Assembly: GCF_025215495.1 (NCBI RefSeq)
Contig: NZ_CP104302.1
Coordinates: forward strand, 1,798,001 to 1,862,000
DNA length: 64,000 nucleotides
Direction: 5' to 3'
Source: Mycolicibacterium brumae
GTDB lineage: Bacteria > Actinomycetota > Actinomycetes > Mycobacteriales > Mycobacteriaceae
The notes below the pieces were generated by a model. That model was not told where the DNA came from. It saw only the letters and a program-made list of their open reading frames with translations, and made no database searches. The translations under genes and the position numbers were made by a program. Shown piece after piece: positions 25,604 through 34,410 of this stretch (position 1 is the stretch's first letter; each line of letters starts with the position of its first letter).

Positions 25604-26272
25604 CTACTGACTGACGGGCACGTTGAGTTCGGCTAGCAGGTGGTGGATGCGTTGGTCTATCTGGTCGCGGATCGGGCGGACGGCGTCGAGGCCTTGGCCG
25701 GCCGGGTCGGGCAGTTCCCAGTTCTCGTAGCGCTTTCCGGGGAAGATCGGGCAGGCGTCGCCGCAGCCCATGGTGATGACGACGTCGGCGGCTTGCACGA
25801 TTTCGTCGGTCCAGGGTTTCGGGTATTCCCCGGTGATGTCGATCCCGACCTCGTGCATCGCTTCGATGGCCGCCGGGTTGACCTCGTTGCCGGGCTCGGA
25901 TCCGCCCGACCAGGCGATGGCGTTGTCGCCGGCGTAGTGGGTGAAGTATCCCAGCGCCATTTGGGAGCGGCCGGCGTTGTGGGTGCACAGGAACAGCACG
26001 GTGGGTTTGCCGTCGCTGAAGTGGCCTTCGACCCTGGCGAGGGCGTGCAGGCGTTGGCGGGCGAACCGTTCGGCGAGCAGGGGCAGGAAGTTGGGAATGC
26101 TGGCGCGGCCGGTGAATTGGTCGTAAGAGGTGTGCAGAAACCGTTCGATGGTTTCGGTGCCAAAGGTGTCGGCGAACTCGGCTTCCAGCCGGGTGGCGGC
26201 GGTCTTCAAGGCGAGTTTCTGGTCGATCGAGCGGTCGGCGCGCAGTTGATGGGTGACGGGGCTATCGGTCAT
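25604..26272 (-). CDS. arsC: Arsenate reductase with N-terminal helical domain
   Basis: A 222-residue reductase converting arsenate to arsenite. The N-terminal about 80 residues form the helical bundle seen in actinobacterial enzymes (RFLHTSYDQFTGRASIPNFLPLLAERFAR). The catalytic domain has the P-loop VLFLCTHNAGRSQMALGYF and WSGGSEPGNEVNPAAIEAM, VVITMGCGDACPIFPG and ENWELPDPAGQG. In actinobacteria such enzymes use mycothiol/mycoredoxin. ATG 26272 overlaps the acr3 stop (ATGA). Confidence 0.92.
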   Translation of the reverse strand: MTDSPVTHQLRADRSIDQKLALKTAATRLEAEFADTFGTETIERFLHTSYDQFTGRASIPNFLPLLAERFARQRLHALARVEGHFSDGKPTVLFLCTHNAGRSQMALGYFTHYAGDNAIAWSGGSEPGNEVNPAAIEAMHEVGIDITGEYPKPWTDEIVQAADVVITMGCGDACPIFPGKRYENWELPDPAGQGLDAVRPIRDQIDQRIHHLLAELNVPVSQ

Positions 26273-27387
26273 GAGCTGGTGTCCGTTTTCGTCGTCGAGC
26301 CGGTGGCGGGGAGATGTTGGGAGGTGTGGTGGTGGAACCGTTTGCGCAATCCCAGGGAGACGTAGACCAGGGCGACCAGGACCGGGACTTCGATCAGCGG
26401 CCCGACGACGCCGGCCAGCGCTTGGCCGGAGGTGGCGCCGTAGGTGGCGATCGCCACGGCGATGGCGAGTTCGAAGTTGTTGCCTGCGGCGGTGAACGCC
26501 AGTGTGGTGGTCCGTTCGTAGCCCAGGTCGAGCAGGGCGCCGAGGAGGTAGCCGCCGCCCCACATGATGGCGAAGTACGCAAGCAGGGGCAGGGCGATGC
26601 GGGCGACGTCCCACGGGTGGTTGGTGATCTGATCACCTTGGAGGGCAAAGAGAATCACGATGGTGAACAGCAACCCGTAGAGCGCCCACGGCCCGATCTT
26701 GGGCAGGAACCGCGTCTCATACCAGTCACGTCCCTTGGTTTTCTCGCCGATGCGGCGGGAGAGGTAGCCTGCGGCAAGCGGGATACCCAGGAAGATGAGC
26801 ACGGATTTGGCGATCTGCCAGGGCGAGGTCGAAATGGTGGTCTGTTCCAGGCCGAGCCAGCCGGGCAGCACCGACAGGTAGAACCAGCCCAACACGGCGA
26901 ACATGATGACCTGGAAGATTGAGTTGAGCGCGACCAGCACGGCGGCGGCTTCGCGGTCCCCGCAGGCCAGGTCGTTCCAGATGATGACCATGGCGATGCA
27001 GCGGGCCAGCCCGACGATGATCAGTCCGGTGCGGTATTCGGGCAGATCGGGCAGCAGCAGCCAGGCGAGGGTGAACATCAATGCCGGGCCGAGCACCCAG
27101 TTCAGGACCAGCGAGGAGAGCAGCAGTTTGCGGTCGCCGGTGACGGTGTCGAGGCGGTCGTAGCGGACTTTCGCCAGAACCGGGTACATCATGATCAACA
27201 ACCCGAGTGCGATGGGTAGCGAAATCCCGTCGATCTGAACGCTTTCCAGCGCGGTGTTCAGACCGGGGATCCACCGGCCGAGCAGCAGGCCGGCGACCAT
27301 CGCCGCGCCGATCCAAACCGGCAGGAACCGGTCCAGGGTGGACAGCTTGCCGACGACCGGGGGTGCCGTGGTGGTGGTGTCGGTCAT
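26269..27387 (-). CDS. acr3: Arsenite efflux transporter Acr3
   Basis: A 372-residue transporter with about ten membrane helices. Characteristic parts are LPIALGLLIMMYPVLAKVRY, LGLARCIAMVIIWNDLACGD with the essential Cys, and LAFTAAGNNFELAIAVAIA. It exports the arsenite produced by ArsC. ATG 27387 overlaps the arsR stop (ATGA). arsR-acr3-arsC form a tightly coupled operon. Confidence 0.93.
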   Translation of the reverse strand: MTDTTTTAPPVVGKLSTLDRFLPVWIGAAMVAGLLLGRWIPGLNTALESVQIDGISLPIALGLLIMMYPVLAKVRYDRLDTVTGDRKLLLSSLVLNWVLGPALMFTLAWLLLPDLPEYRTGLIIVGLARCIAMVIIWNDLACGDREAAAVLVALNSIFQVIMFAVLGWFYLSVLPGWLGLEQTTISTSPWQIAKSVLIFLGIPLAAGYLSRRIGEKTKGRDWYETRFLPKIGPWALYGLLFTIVILFALQGDQITNHPWDVARIALPLLAYFAIMWGGGYLLGALLDLGYERTTTLAFTAAGNNFELAIAVAIATYGATSGQALAGVVGPLIEVPVLVALVYVSLGLRKRFHHHTSQHLPATGSTTKTDTSS

Positions 27388-27644
27388 GCCGACACCTCGG
27401 CCGCGGTCTCGGTGCCGAGCAGGATCGCGAGGCTGGCAAGAGCGTCGGGCACCACCGCGTAGTACACCCACGACGCCCGGCGCTCCGAGGTGAGCAGCCC
27501 GGCGTCGCGCAGCACCTTGAGGTGGTGACTCACGGTCGGTTGGGAAACCTCCACGCCGGCCGAGATGTCACAGACACACGCTTCGCCGCCTGCGTGGCTG
27601 GCGATCGCCGAGAACAGCTGCAGGCGAACCGGATCGGCCAGCAT
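27384..27644 (-). CDS. arsR: ArsR-type repressor, N-terminally truncated
   Basis: An 86-residue protein carrying the winged-helix core: LADPVRLQLFSAIASHAGG, the arsenite-binding-type CVC (ACVCDISAGV), VSQPTVSHHLKVLRDAGLL and SERRASWVYYAVV. Homologues have about 20-30 more N-terminal residues forming dimerisation helix 1. Here an in-frame TGA lies four codons upstream of ATG 27644, where a relaxase gene fragment joins. No good Shine-Dalgarno is visible. Repression of the operon may be altered. Confidence 0.8.
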   Translation of the reverse strand: MLADPVRLQLFSAIASHAGGEACVCDISAGVEVSQPTVSHHLKVLRDAGLLTSERRASWVYYAVVPDALASLAILLGTETAAEVSA

Positions 27645-28438
27645 CCGTCTGTGTCAACCTGGGCGACACCTTGGGCGCCGATGCGGGTGTAGGCCGCGTG
27701 GTCCTGCAGGTAGTCCTGGGCGTCCTCGACCGCGCGGGTGTGGCACTTCTCGATGATCTCGGCGATGTGCAGCGGGGCCAGCGCGTAGAGCGCGGAGACG
27801 CTTTTCACTGGCGTGTAGGTCATGTCGTAGCCCGCCACTGAGGTGGTGAGCTGGCGGGTGCCGCGGGCAATGTATCCGGTCAGTTCGCGTTCGTCGGCCG
27901 GGGGTCGGCCGTGTTCTTCTTCGAACATCTCGCCCGCGATGCGGGTGCGCATCGCGGCCCGCTGTTCCTCATCAATGGGGGCGTTCCAGTGCTTGCCTTG
28001 GCTGAGGTTGTGGTCGCGGAACGCAACGGCAAGCCGTTGCTGCAGCGCGGTTTCCCCGGCGTTGACGTGAAAGGGACGGCCGAGTTTGACCGCGGCCAGC
28101 GCACCGTTGCGGGTCGCGCCCTGGGTCATCAAGTGCCGAGCCAGCGGAGTCGCGTTGGGATGGACTCCGAGACCGAAAAGGTTCTTCATCTGATCCTCGG
28201 TGACCTCGGACCCGGCCTCGACGTTCCACAGTTGCGCGCCTTGGTCTGTGTAGGCGCGGTGCTCCATCCCGGCGGCCAATCCGGCAAGGCCGCGTCCTGC
28301 CCACCGTCCGGGTGTCTCCCCCTTCGAGGAGTAGTAATCCCCGAGGGAATCAGGTCCTGTGTGGGTGCGGTCATGGGCGGCGACCTGCCGCACCAGATAC
28401 AGGTATCCGGTGCCGGCAGTGAGCTTGTGAATGCCCAT
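27530..28438 (-). pseudogene. MobF (TraA-type) conjugative relaxase, 3'-truncated
   Basis: The frame begins MGIHKLTAGTGYLYLVRQVA and encodes DYYSSKGETPGRWAGRGLAGL and YDMTYTPVKSVSALYALAP, typical of the N-terminal TrwC/TraA relaxase domain that nicks oriT. Homology ends near 27650 after AYTRIGAQGVAQVDTDG, just before the HxH metal motif. The remaining frame runs out of phase over arsR. Roughly 260 of the usual 1,000 or more residues remain, so it cannot mobilise DNA. ATG 28438 is the family-like start. Confidence 0.85.
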
Positions 28439-28680
28439 CACAGCTCGGACGTTAAGCAGCGATGATGACGATCCCAAGCCGCGGACACCCCTGGCCGCAC
28501 AGACCTCGTTACCGTTCCGTGACCTGAGTGCAAGAGGTGTGTGGGACAAACGTGGGCTGGCAGATGGAGGTGCTGGTGGGAAGGGGTGTGGGGCGGAAGG
28601 TGGGCTGTAGTGAGACGTGATGGGGTAAGGGGGAGTTGGAGGCGTGATTACGTCAGCAGGGCTGGTTAGAGTCCGCAACC

Positions 28681-29250
28681 ATGGGCAAAGCAACGACGAA
28701 ATCAGGGAATCTGCAACGGGCTTTGGAGGCGCGGCGTCGCGCGAATGCTGAGAGGGAGGCGCGGGAGCGCGCGATCGTGCAATCGCTCAAGGAGTTCCTC
28801 GACGAGCTGGACAAGCTGGAGCACGCCGAGCAGTCCGCAGCTAAAGATGAGGCGGCGGCGCGGACCAGGGCCGAGGAACAGATCGCCCGGATCGAAAGTG
28901 AGTTGAACGAACGGCTGGAGCGGATCCGGCAGAGCGCGCAGGAGAAGGCGACGACGATTCGGCGGACGGCCGGCGCGGCAGCACAGGTGATGCGCACCAA
29001 CGGCGAAACAATCGCCAGCATCGCCGCACAGAGTGGTCAGACGCAGACGCAGGTGCGAGAACTGTTGCGCCTGGCCGACACTGAGCAGCACGACGCCGGC
29101 GAACAGACACCGCAGGACGCGCACGCCGAGAATTCGGCGACGGTCCCCAATGGGGGCGCCGATACCCCGGCGTCGCTCAGCGAAGCGGCGCAGATGAGTG
29201 AGGGGGTCGCGGCGGTGGATGATCCGGCGACCGAGGCGCTGAGCGCCTGA
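28681..29250 (+). CDS. Coiled-coil protein with C-terminal HTH-like motif (plasmid accessory)
   Basis: A 189-residue protein. Residues about 10-105 form a long charged coiled coil (RALEARRRANAEREARERAI through ELNERLERIRQSAQEKATTI). A short helix-turn-helix-like segment follows (TIASIAAQSGQTQTQVRELLRLA) and then a disordered acidic tail. It is divergently placed from the relaxase, the position of relaxation-accessory or KfrA-like proteins on plasmids. Its exact role is not known. Confidence 0.65.
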   Translation: MGKATTKSGNLQRALEARRRANAEREARERAIVQSLKEFLDELDKLEHAEQSAAKDEAAARTRAEEQIARIESELNERLERIRQSAQEKATTIRRTAGAAAQVMRTNGETIASIAAQSGQTQTQVRELLRLADTEQHDAGEQTPQDAHAENSATVPNGGADTPASLSEAAQMSEGVAAVDDPATEALSA

Positions 29251-29261
29251 CGGGCAGTCGC

Positions 29262-29810
29262 GTGAGTACCCCCAGTCGGCGGCGACAGGGCCGCGACTTG
29301 GTGGTCGACCCGATACGTCATGGCAGTGAGATCGCACGGTTCTTCGCACACGTGGTGCGTGGTCCGGGGCGACAGGACTGCTGGCTATGGACGGGCGCCA
29401 TCGGATCAGATGGGTACGGGCGCTTCGCATTGCGGCGTGGCGGCTGGCGGCACGTGATGATGGTGCGGCCGCCGCGCTATGCGCTGGCGGTCGCACGGGC
29501 GGGGCAACCGCTACAGGGGGATGTGCGGGCACTGCACGAATGCGACGTCACCCTGTGTGTGCGAGTGGTGGGCGCCGAGGAGATCGCGGCCGGGGTGCGT
29601 GCGCACGTGACCGCGGGCACCCAGCAGGAGAACATGGAACAGATGGCGGCGCGGGGCCGCGGCGGTGGCCGGCCGCGCGTGATCGCGCGGGGCGCGGGTC
29701 TGCGGGCCCGACGCGAGCGTGCGCTGGCGCTGCGGGAGGCGGTGCGGTCAGGGTGGGACTCGGCCGCAGTGGAGGCGGCCATGCTCGGAGGTCAGCCACG
29801 GTTGTGGTGA
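29262..29810 (+). CDS. HNH-endonuclease-like protein
   Basis: A 182-residue protein with the pattern of actinobacterial/phage HNH proteins: DCWLWTGAIGSDGYGRF, then RALHECDVTLCVRV (usually HxCDNPxCV) and VTAGTQQENMEQMAARG. Zinc-type Cys are present, but the final catalytic/metal His region is changed (VGAEEIAAGVRAHV), so activity is doubtful. The tail is Arg-rich. It begins at GTG 29262, 11 bp after the coiled-coil gene, and ends before a hairpin terminator. Confidence 0.7.
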   Translation: MSTPSRRRQGRDLVVDPIRHGSEIARFFAHVVRGPGRQDCWLWTGAIGSDGYGRFALRRGGWRHVMMVRPPRYALAVARAGQPLQGDVRALHECDVTLCVRVVGAEEIAAGVRAHVTAGTQQENMEQMAARGRGGGRPRVIARGAGLRARRERALALREAVRSGWDSAAVEAAMLGGQPRLW

Positions 29811-29833
29811 CCGGGAACGGGTTTCAAGCATTC

Positions 29834-29864
29834 GACGGGTGCAGGGTCAGACTCTGCACCCGTC
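29834..29864 (+). terminator. Hairpin terminator after the HNH gene
   Basis: An 11-bp perfect stem (GACGGGTGCAG pairing with CTGCACCCGTC) with a 9-nt loop, 24 bp after the HNH stop codon, followed by GGCGTTTGC. Confidence 0.65.
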
Positions 29865-29959
29865 GGCGTTTGCATGGTGAGAGTCACCGGCAGGGGGTCA
29901 TCGGAGTTGTGCGAGTGACAGCGGTTCGCGGCGCGGAGGCGACGGTGGTGGATCGGCAA

Positions 29960-30232
29960 TTATCGGATGCGCCACTCGTTGATGTGGTCCACCACCGTGA
30001 CAGTCGCGCCGTGGTCATACCACTGGTGAGTGCCGTCGGTGAAGCTCAAATCTGTCGAGTACGTGGCATCCGGGACTGGCATACTCCAGCGGCGCCGGAC
30101 GACCCGCCCGTCGGCGAGTACGTCGCCTTTGGCGACGAATGCTGCCAGCTTGACACTGCTCGTGTCGTTCTCTCGGGTGTGCCGTGCGGGTTCATCGGCC
30201 GCGTTGGCGGCGGTCGCAGGCGGGATGGTCAT
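29960..30232 (-). CDS. Hypothetical protein
   Basis: A 90-residue protein with a well-placed GGAAGG ahead of ATG 30232. The C-terminal half (DGRVVRRRWSMPVPDATYSTDLSFTDGT ... WYDHGATVTVVDHINEWRI, read with gaps) is beta-rich; the N-terminus is Ala/Thr-rich. No family recognised. It is the last gene of a leftward set with the DpdA-like protein and the methyltransferase fragment. Confidence 0.55.
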   Translation of the reverse strand: MTIPPATAANAADEPARHTRENDTSSVKLAAFVAKGDVLADGRVVRRRWSMPVPDATYSTDLSFTDGTHQWYDHGATVTVVDHINEWRIR

Positions 30233-30261
30233 GGGAGGGTTCCTTCCGATTCGGTGGTGGT

Positions 30262-31047
30262 TCAGGCGGCGTCGAACAGGCTCATCTGTCCGGAGGGCGT
30301 GATGTCCAGGACGCGTTCGCGCCAGGCCAGGGCGTAGGGCAGGCAGTTGTTGCACGCGGCGTGCGTGTGCCCGGGAAGCGGCTCGCTCATTCGCGCTGCC
30401 CAACTCCACGCCATTGAGTCGGCGCTGAGGACTCTGTGGCCGTAGCGCTTGAGGCCCGAAAGCTTCAAGCCGTACGCGTGGAGTGGGATGTCGGGGTCGT
30501 GGCGCTGGATGGTGGACAGGATCACGTCGATCTCGGCGCTGGCCTGGCGGCGGCACATCGTGCCGACGCCGACGAGGAAGCAGTCGGACAGGTCGACGCC
30601 GGCGGCGTAGTACATGTCGACGCAGCGGCGATAATCGTCAGGCGTCCAGCCCTGCAGAACCGGGACGTAGGGCACATCCCAGTCGGGGCCGGGCCAGAGG
30701 TCCTGCAATTCTTGGAAGTTGTCGATGGTGCGGCGCTGGTGTTCACGCACGCTCAGTCCGGTGCGGGCGATCTGTTCGGGCTCGCACATCCAGTCGCCGG
30801 GCGAGGCCCATTGGAGGTTGCCGATCTCCTGGTCGTAGCGCCAGACCGCGGCGTTGTAGTCGCGGGCGGTGGTGCGCCATTGCCCGTACATCGATAGTTC
30901 GGTGAATCCGCCGGAGTCCAGCGCCCATCCGGTGAGCGCACGCGGGAAGCTCTTGCGGGGTGCCAGGCGGCGGTGGGAGATGAACAGCGGGACGTTGGCT
31001 TGGCCGAGCCAGCGCACCTCGCTGGTTCCGAGATAGAAGTACTTCAT
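30262..31047 (-). CDS. DpdA-like / queuine tRNA-ribosyltransferase-fold protein (DUF7221-like)
   Basis: A 261-residue protein with TGT-like signatures: WALDSGGFTELSMYG corresponds to the ADSGGFQ active-site Asp strand, VPYVPVLQGWTPDDYRRCVD to the central barrel, and LVGVGTMCRR plus GLKLSGLKRYG to the glycine-rich phosphate-binding strands, followed by SADSMAWS. A C-terminal Cys-containing segment (AACNNCLPYALAWRERV) could bind zinc. Phage and plasmid relatives (DpdA) insert 7-deazaguanines into DNA. No preQ0 biosynthesis genes are visible here. It lies 87 bp downstream of the methyltransferase fragment on the same strand. Confidence 0.7.
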   Translation of the reverse strand: MKYFYLGTSEVRWLGQANVPLFISHRRLAPRKSFPRALTGWALDSGGFTELSMYGQWRTTARDYNAAVWRYDQEIGNLQWASPGDWMCEPEQIARTGLSVREHQRRTIDNFQELQDLWPGPDWDVPYVPVLQGWTPDDYRRCVDMYYAAGVDLSDCFLVGVGTMCRRQASAEIDVILSTIQRHDPDIPLHAYGLKLSGLKRYGHRVLSADSMAWSWAARMSEPLPGHTHAACNNCLPYALAWRERVLDITPSGQMSLFDAA

Positions 31048-31133
31048 GGCGGCGGTCCTTCGTTTCTGCGGTGGCTGGGCTGTGGGGTCGGCGCCCGGTG
31101 GGGGGTGGGGGGAGCACCCCACCGGGTGGCTTC

Positions 31134-31922
31134 TCAGGCGGTGGGTTGGAGCGTTTCGCCGGTGACGGTTTCGACGACCAGACCCACCAGGTCACGGGCG
31201 GCTGGCGGCGTGACGGCGTTCCCTGCCAGCCGCACCTGCTCGCGCCTGGTGCCGACCATCCGGTAGCCGGTCGGGAAGTCCATCGCGGCGGTGATCTCGC
31301 GGGGCTCCAGCATCCGGAAGTAGACATCGTTGATGTCGATGGTCGGTGGCGGCGTGGGGACGGGGCCGCGGTTGAGCAGTCCGTGGCGTTCGAGGGTGGT
31401 GACCGTCGGCAGCGGCTGGTCGACGGTGCTGTTGCCGCCGGAGCCGTAGAAGCTCGTAATGAGTGGTCGGGGGGCGTCGGCGTAGACGAGGCCGTGGTGG
31501 TTGCCCGAGGCGGTGACGGTGGCCAGCGGCTCGGCCACGGAGCGGGCATCGCTGGATCCGCCGCGCAGCTCGGCGACGAAGGCGGGGAAGGCGATTCCGT
31601 CGTTCTCGCGGGTGGTGCGGGTCGGGATCGGCTCGCTGGTCGGGACGGCTTCGGTGCGCCAGGTGCCGCCGGTCGGGACCAGCAGGCCGGTCTCGTTGCG
31701 GGTGGTCATGGTGCGGGCCGGTTGATCGACCGGGACGGCGGTCTTGCCATCGCGTCCCTCGACGGGGACCAGCATCGGGGTCCAGAACCGTTCGATTCCG
31801 GCGGCGATGCGGGCCATCGTCTTGTCGGCCAGCGGGCGCGTGCGGTCTCCGATGCGGGTGCCCGTCAGCGACCAGTCGATGATCTCGGCGGCCGGCCACA
31901 TTCCCGCTGACGCGAAATTCAA
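31134..31922 (-). pseudogene. C5-cytosine DNA methyltransferase, 5'-truncated
   Basis: The surviving C-terminal part contains target-recognition-type repeats (PARTMTTRNETGLLVP, PLATVTASGNHHGLVYA, PLPTVTTLERHGLL) and the conserved motifs IX/X: RMLEPREITAAMDFPTGYRMVG and VRLAGNAVTPPAARDLV. The catalytic motifs I-VIII (SAM-binding FxGxG, PCQ, ENV) are missing, because the gene ends abruptly near 31911 where catabolic-cluster DNA begins. It should be inactive. Confidence 0.8.
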
Positions 31923-32340
31923 GATCTCCGTCTACGCCGGCCACGCCAATCCCGCCTCGATCAAGATCCTGCAGGAACTCGGCGCCGACAGCGTGAACCC
32001 GGTGGGCGACCTGAGCCGGCCCATGCTGGGCGCCATCCGCCGCAATGTCGATGTGCCTCTTGACGTCTGGGCCGAGACCTTCGAGTCGTTCGGTGGGATG
32101 AACCGGCTCTGGGAGGCCGGCGACATCGCCCGCGTCGCCGGCCCGGTCTACTTCAAGATCGAGCCAGGTGAGTCCGAGGCCGTGATGTACAACGGCTGGG
32201 TCCGGCCGGAGTTCCACGAGGAACTCATCCGCCACAAGGTGCGGCACGCAGCCATCCTCAACGAGTTGGTGGCCACCAGCACCCCCGACGTGGCCGTCTC
32301 GCCTCGGCCCCGGCTGGCCGCTGCGGCGCTGACGAACTGA
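31907..32340 (+). pseudogene. 5'-truncated barrel-type protein, first gene of catabolic cluster
   Basis: About 143 residues from AKFKISVYAGHANPASIKIL to LAAAALTN. The repeated beta-alpha pattern ([47 protein letters not shown]) suggests the C-terminal half of a TIM-barrel enzyme, perhaps peptidase-U32-like; I am not certain. The N-terminal half is absent because the plasmid fragment abuts it. It ends 8 bp before the acetaldehyde dehydrogenase gene, so it was part of that operon. Confidence 0.55.
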
Positions 32341-32348
32341 CGTCACGG

Positions 32349-33299
32349 ATGCACACCACGCGAAGGCGCCCCGCTGCCGCGGTCATCGGCTCCGGGAACA
32401 TCGGCACCGACCTGATGTACAAGCTGCGACGGTCGGAGGTGCTCGACATCGCGGCCATGGTCGGAATCGACCCGCGCAGTGACGGTTTGGCCCGCGCAGC
32501 GGGCCTGGACGTGGCGACCACCGCTGACGGGGTGGAAGGGCTGCTGGCGATGAGCGTCTTCGATGACGTCGACGTCGTGTTCGACGCCACCAGCGCCTAC
32601 GCCCACCGCCACAACGACGCCCGGCTGGAACCCACCGGCCGGCTCGTCGTGGACCTGACCCCCGCGGCCATCGGCCCGTACGTGGTGCCCGCGGTCAACC
32701 TGTCCGGGTTGGCCGGTCAGCGCAATCTGAACATGGTGACCTGCGGCGGCCAGGCGACGGTGCCGATCGTCGCCGCGCTGTCGCGGGTCACCCGGGTGCA
32801 CTACGCCGAGATCGTCGCGTCCATCTCGTCGCGGTCGGCAGGCCCCGGCACCCGGGCCAACATCGACGAGTTCACCCAGACCACCGCGCGCGCACTGCAA
32901 ACGGTGGGCGGCGCCGCGCGCGGCAAGGCGATCATCGTACTGAACCCGGCCGAGCCGCCGATGATCATGCGCGACACCGTGGCCGCACTGGTGTCGAGTG
33001 TGGACCACGCGGCGATCAGCGCGGCGGTCACCGCCATGGTGCGCGATGTCGCCCACTACGTCCCCGGTTACCGGCTGCGTCAGGACGTCCAGTTCTCCAC
33101 CGTCACGGCAACCGATCCGCGCAGAAGACTTGTCCCCGAGTCGGATCGGACAGCTGACCTCACCCACGTGACGGTGTTCCTGGAGGTGGAGGGGGCCGGC
33201 GACTACCTGCCGCCTTACGCCGGCAACCTCGACATCATGACGGCGGCTGCGGTCCGGGTGGCCGAGCACGCAGTCTCCGGTGCGGGGGTGACGTTGTGA
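32349..33299 (+). CDS. mhpF: Acetaldehyde dehydrogenase (acylating)
   Basis: A 316-residue enzyme converting acetaldehyde and CoA to acetyl-CoA with NAD+. The NAD motif is [17 protein letters not shown], the catalytic Cys lies in [14 protein letters not shown], and [20 protein letters not shown] is conserved in the MhpF/DmpF/BphJ family. It ends within the GTGA overlap with the aldolase gene; the two enzymes form a substrate-channelling complex. Confidence 0.93.
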   Translation: MHTTRRRPAAAVIGSGNIGTDLMYKLRRSEVLDIAAMVGIDPRSDGLARAAGLDVATTADGVEGLLAMSVFDDVDVVFDATSAYAHRHNDARLEPTGRLVVDLTPAAIGPYVVPAVNLSGLAGQRNLNMVTCGGQATVPIVAALSRVTRVHYAEIVASISSRSAGPGTRANIDEFTQTTARALQTVGGAARGKAIIVLNPAEPPMIMRDTVAALVSSVDHAAISAAVTAMVRDVAHYVPGYRLRQDVQFSTVTATDPRRRLVPESDRTADLTHVTVFLEVEGAGDYLPPYAGNLDIMTAAAVRVAEHAVSGAGVTL

Positions 33300-34300
33300 A
33301 GGACGGCCTCTACATCCAGGACGTGACCCTGCGCGACGGGATGCACGCGATCGGGCACTCGTTCACCCTCGACGATGTGCGCCGGATCGCCCGGGCGCTC
33401 GACCAGGCCGGCGTCACCGCCATCGAAGTGGCCCACGGTGACGGTCTGGCCGGCGGCAGCCTGACCTACGGAGCCGGCGCCCACAGCGACGCCGAGTGGA
33501 TCAGCGCCGCGGCGGAGGTCATCGACAACGCCCGGCTGACCACCCTGCTGCTCCCCGGCATCGGCACCGTCGACGACCTGCGCGCCGCGGTGGATCTCGG
33601 CGTCACGTCGGTGCGGATCGCCACCCACTGCACCGAGGCCGACATCGCCCGCCAGCACATCGGCACCGCAGTCGACCTGGGCCTCGACGTGGCCGGCTTT
33701 CTGATGATGGCGCATCTGACGGATCCGGAAACGCTGGCGGCCCAGGCGAAGATCATGGAAGACGCCGGGGCGCGCTGTGTGTATGTCACCGACTCCGGCG
33801 GCCGGCTCACCATGGCCGGTGTGCGCGACCGGGTTCAGGCCTACCGCGCCGCACTCGACCCGAGCACCACCATCGGGGTGCACGCGCACCACAACCTGGC
33901 TCTGGGCGTGGCCAATTCGATCACCGCCGTCGAGCAGGGTGCCCATCGGGTCGATGCGTCCCTGACCGGGCTGGGCGCCGGGGCGGGCAACTGCCCGTTG
34001 GAGGCGTTCATCGCGGTGGCCGAACTCAACGGCTGGCTGCACGGGTGCGATCTGTTCGCCCTGATGGACGCGGCCGACGACCTGGTGCGCCCGCTGCACC
34101 AGCGCCCGGTGCGGGTGGATCGCGAGACCCTCACGCTGGGCTATGCCGGGGTGTATTCGAGCTTCCTGCTGCACGCCGAACGGGTTGCCGTCGACATCGG
34201 TGTCGACACCCGGGACCTGCTGGTCGAGGCCGGCCGCCGCGCGATGGTGGGCGGCCAGGAAGACCTGCTCACCGATCTCGCGCTGGACATGAGGAGGTGA
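33296..34300 (+). CDS. mhpE: 4-hydroxy-2-oxovalerate aldolase
   Basis: A 334-residue class II aldolase splitting 4-hydroxy-2-oxopentanoate into pyruvate and acetaldehyde. The start [16 protein letters not shown] carries the active-site Arg/Asp, [15 protein letters not shown] follows, and the metal ligands lie in [16 protein letters not shown]. Start GTG 33296 overlaps the dehydrogenase stop. It passes acetaldehyde directly to that enzyme. Confidence 0.94.
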   Translation: MKDGLYIQDVTLRDGMHAIGHSFTLDDVRRIARALDQAGVTAIEVAHGDGLAGGSLTYGAGAHSDAEWISAAAEVIDNARLTTLLLPGIGTVDDLRAAVDLGVTSVRIATHCTEADIARQHIGTAVDLGLDVAGFLMMAHLTDPETLAAQAKIMEDAGARCVYVTDSGGRLTMAGVRDRVQAYRAALDPSTTIGVHAHHNLALGVANSITAVEQGAHRVDASLTGLGAGAGNCPLEAFIAVAELNGWLHGCDLFALMDAADDLVRPLHQRPVRVDRETLTLGYAGVYSSFLLHAERVAVDIGVDTRDLLVEAGRRAMVGGQEDLLTDLALDMRR

Positions 34301-34410
34301 AGAGTCGCTTTCTCCACCGTGCTCAGCGATCGGTCGCCGGGCACCTGGAAACGGATCCAACGCGGATCCGCCCCCCTACGATCGTCCCAAGCCACGAGAG
34401 ATGAAACACC

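Larger units (their letters stand above)
27645..31911. mobile_element. Plasmid/conjugative-element fragment joined into chromosome
   Basis: This ~4.3-kb block has a truncated relaxase at its left edge and a truncated DNA methyltransferase at its right edge. It carries small accessory genes (coiled-coil, HNH, DpdA-like) in between. On the left it abuts arsR lacking its N-terminus; on the right it abuts a catabolic gene lacking its 5' part. Both junctions therefore cut genes on both sides, pointing to recombination, not an orderly insertion. No terminal repeats, att sites or target duplication are apparent. An assembly join cannot be excluded. Confidence 0.6.
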
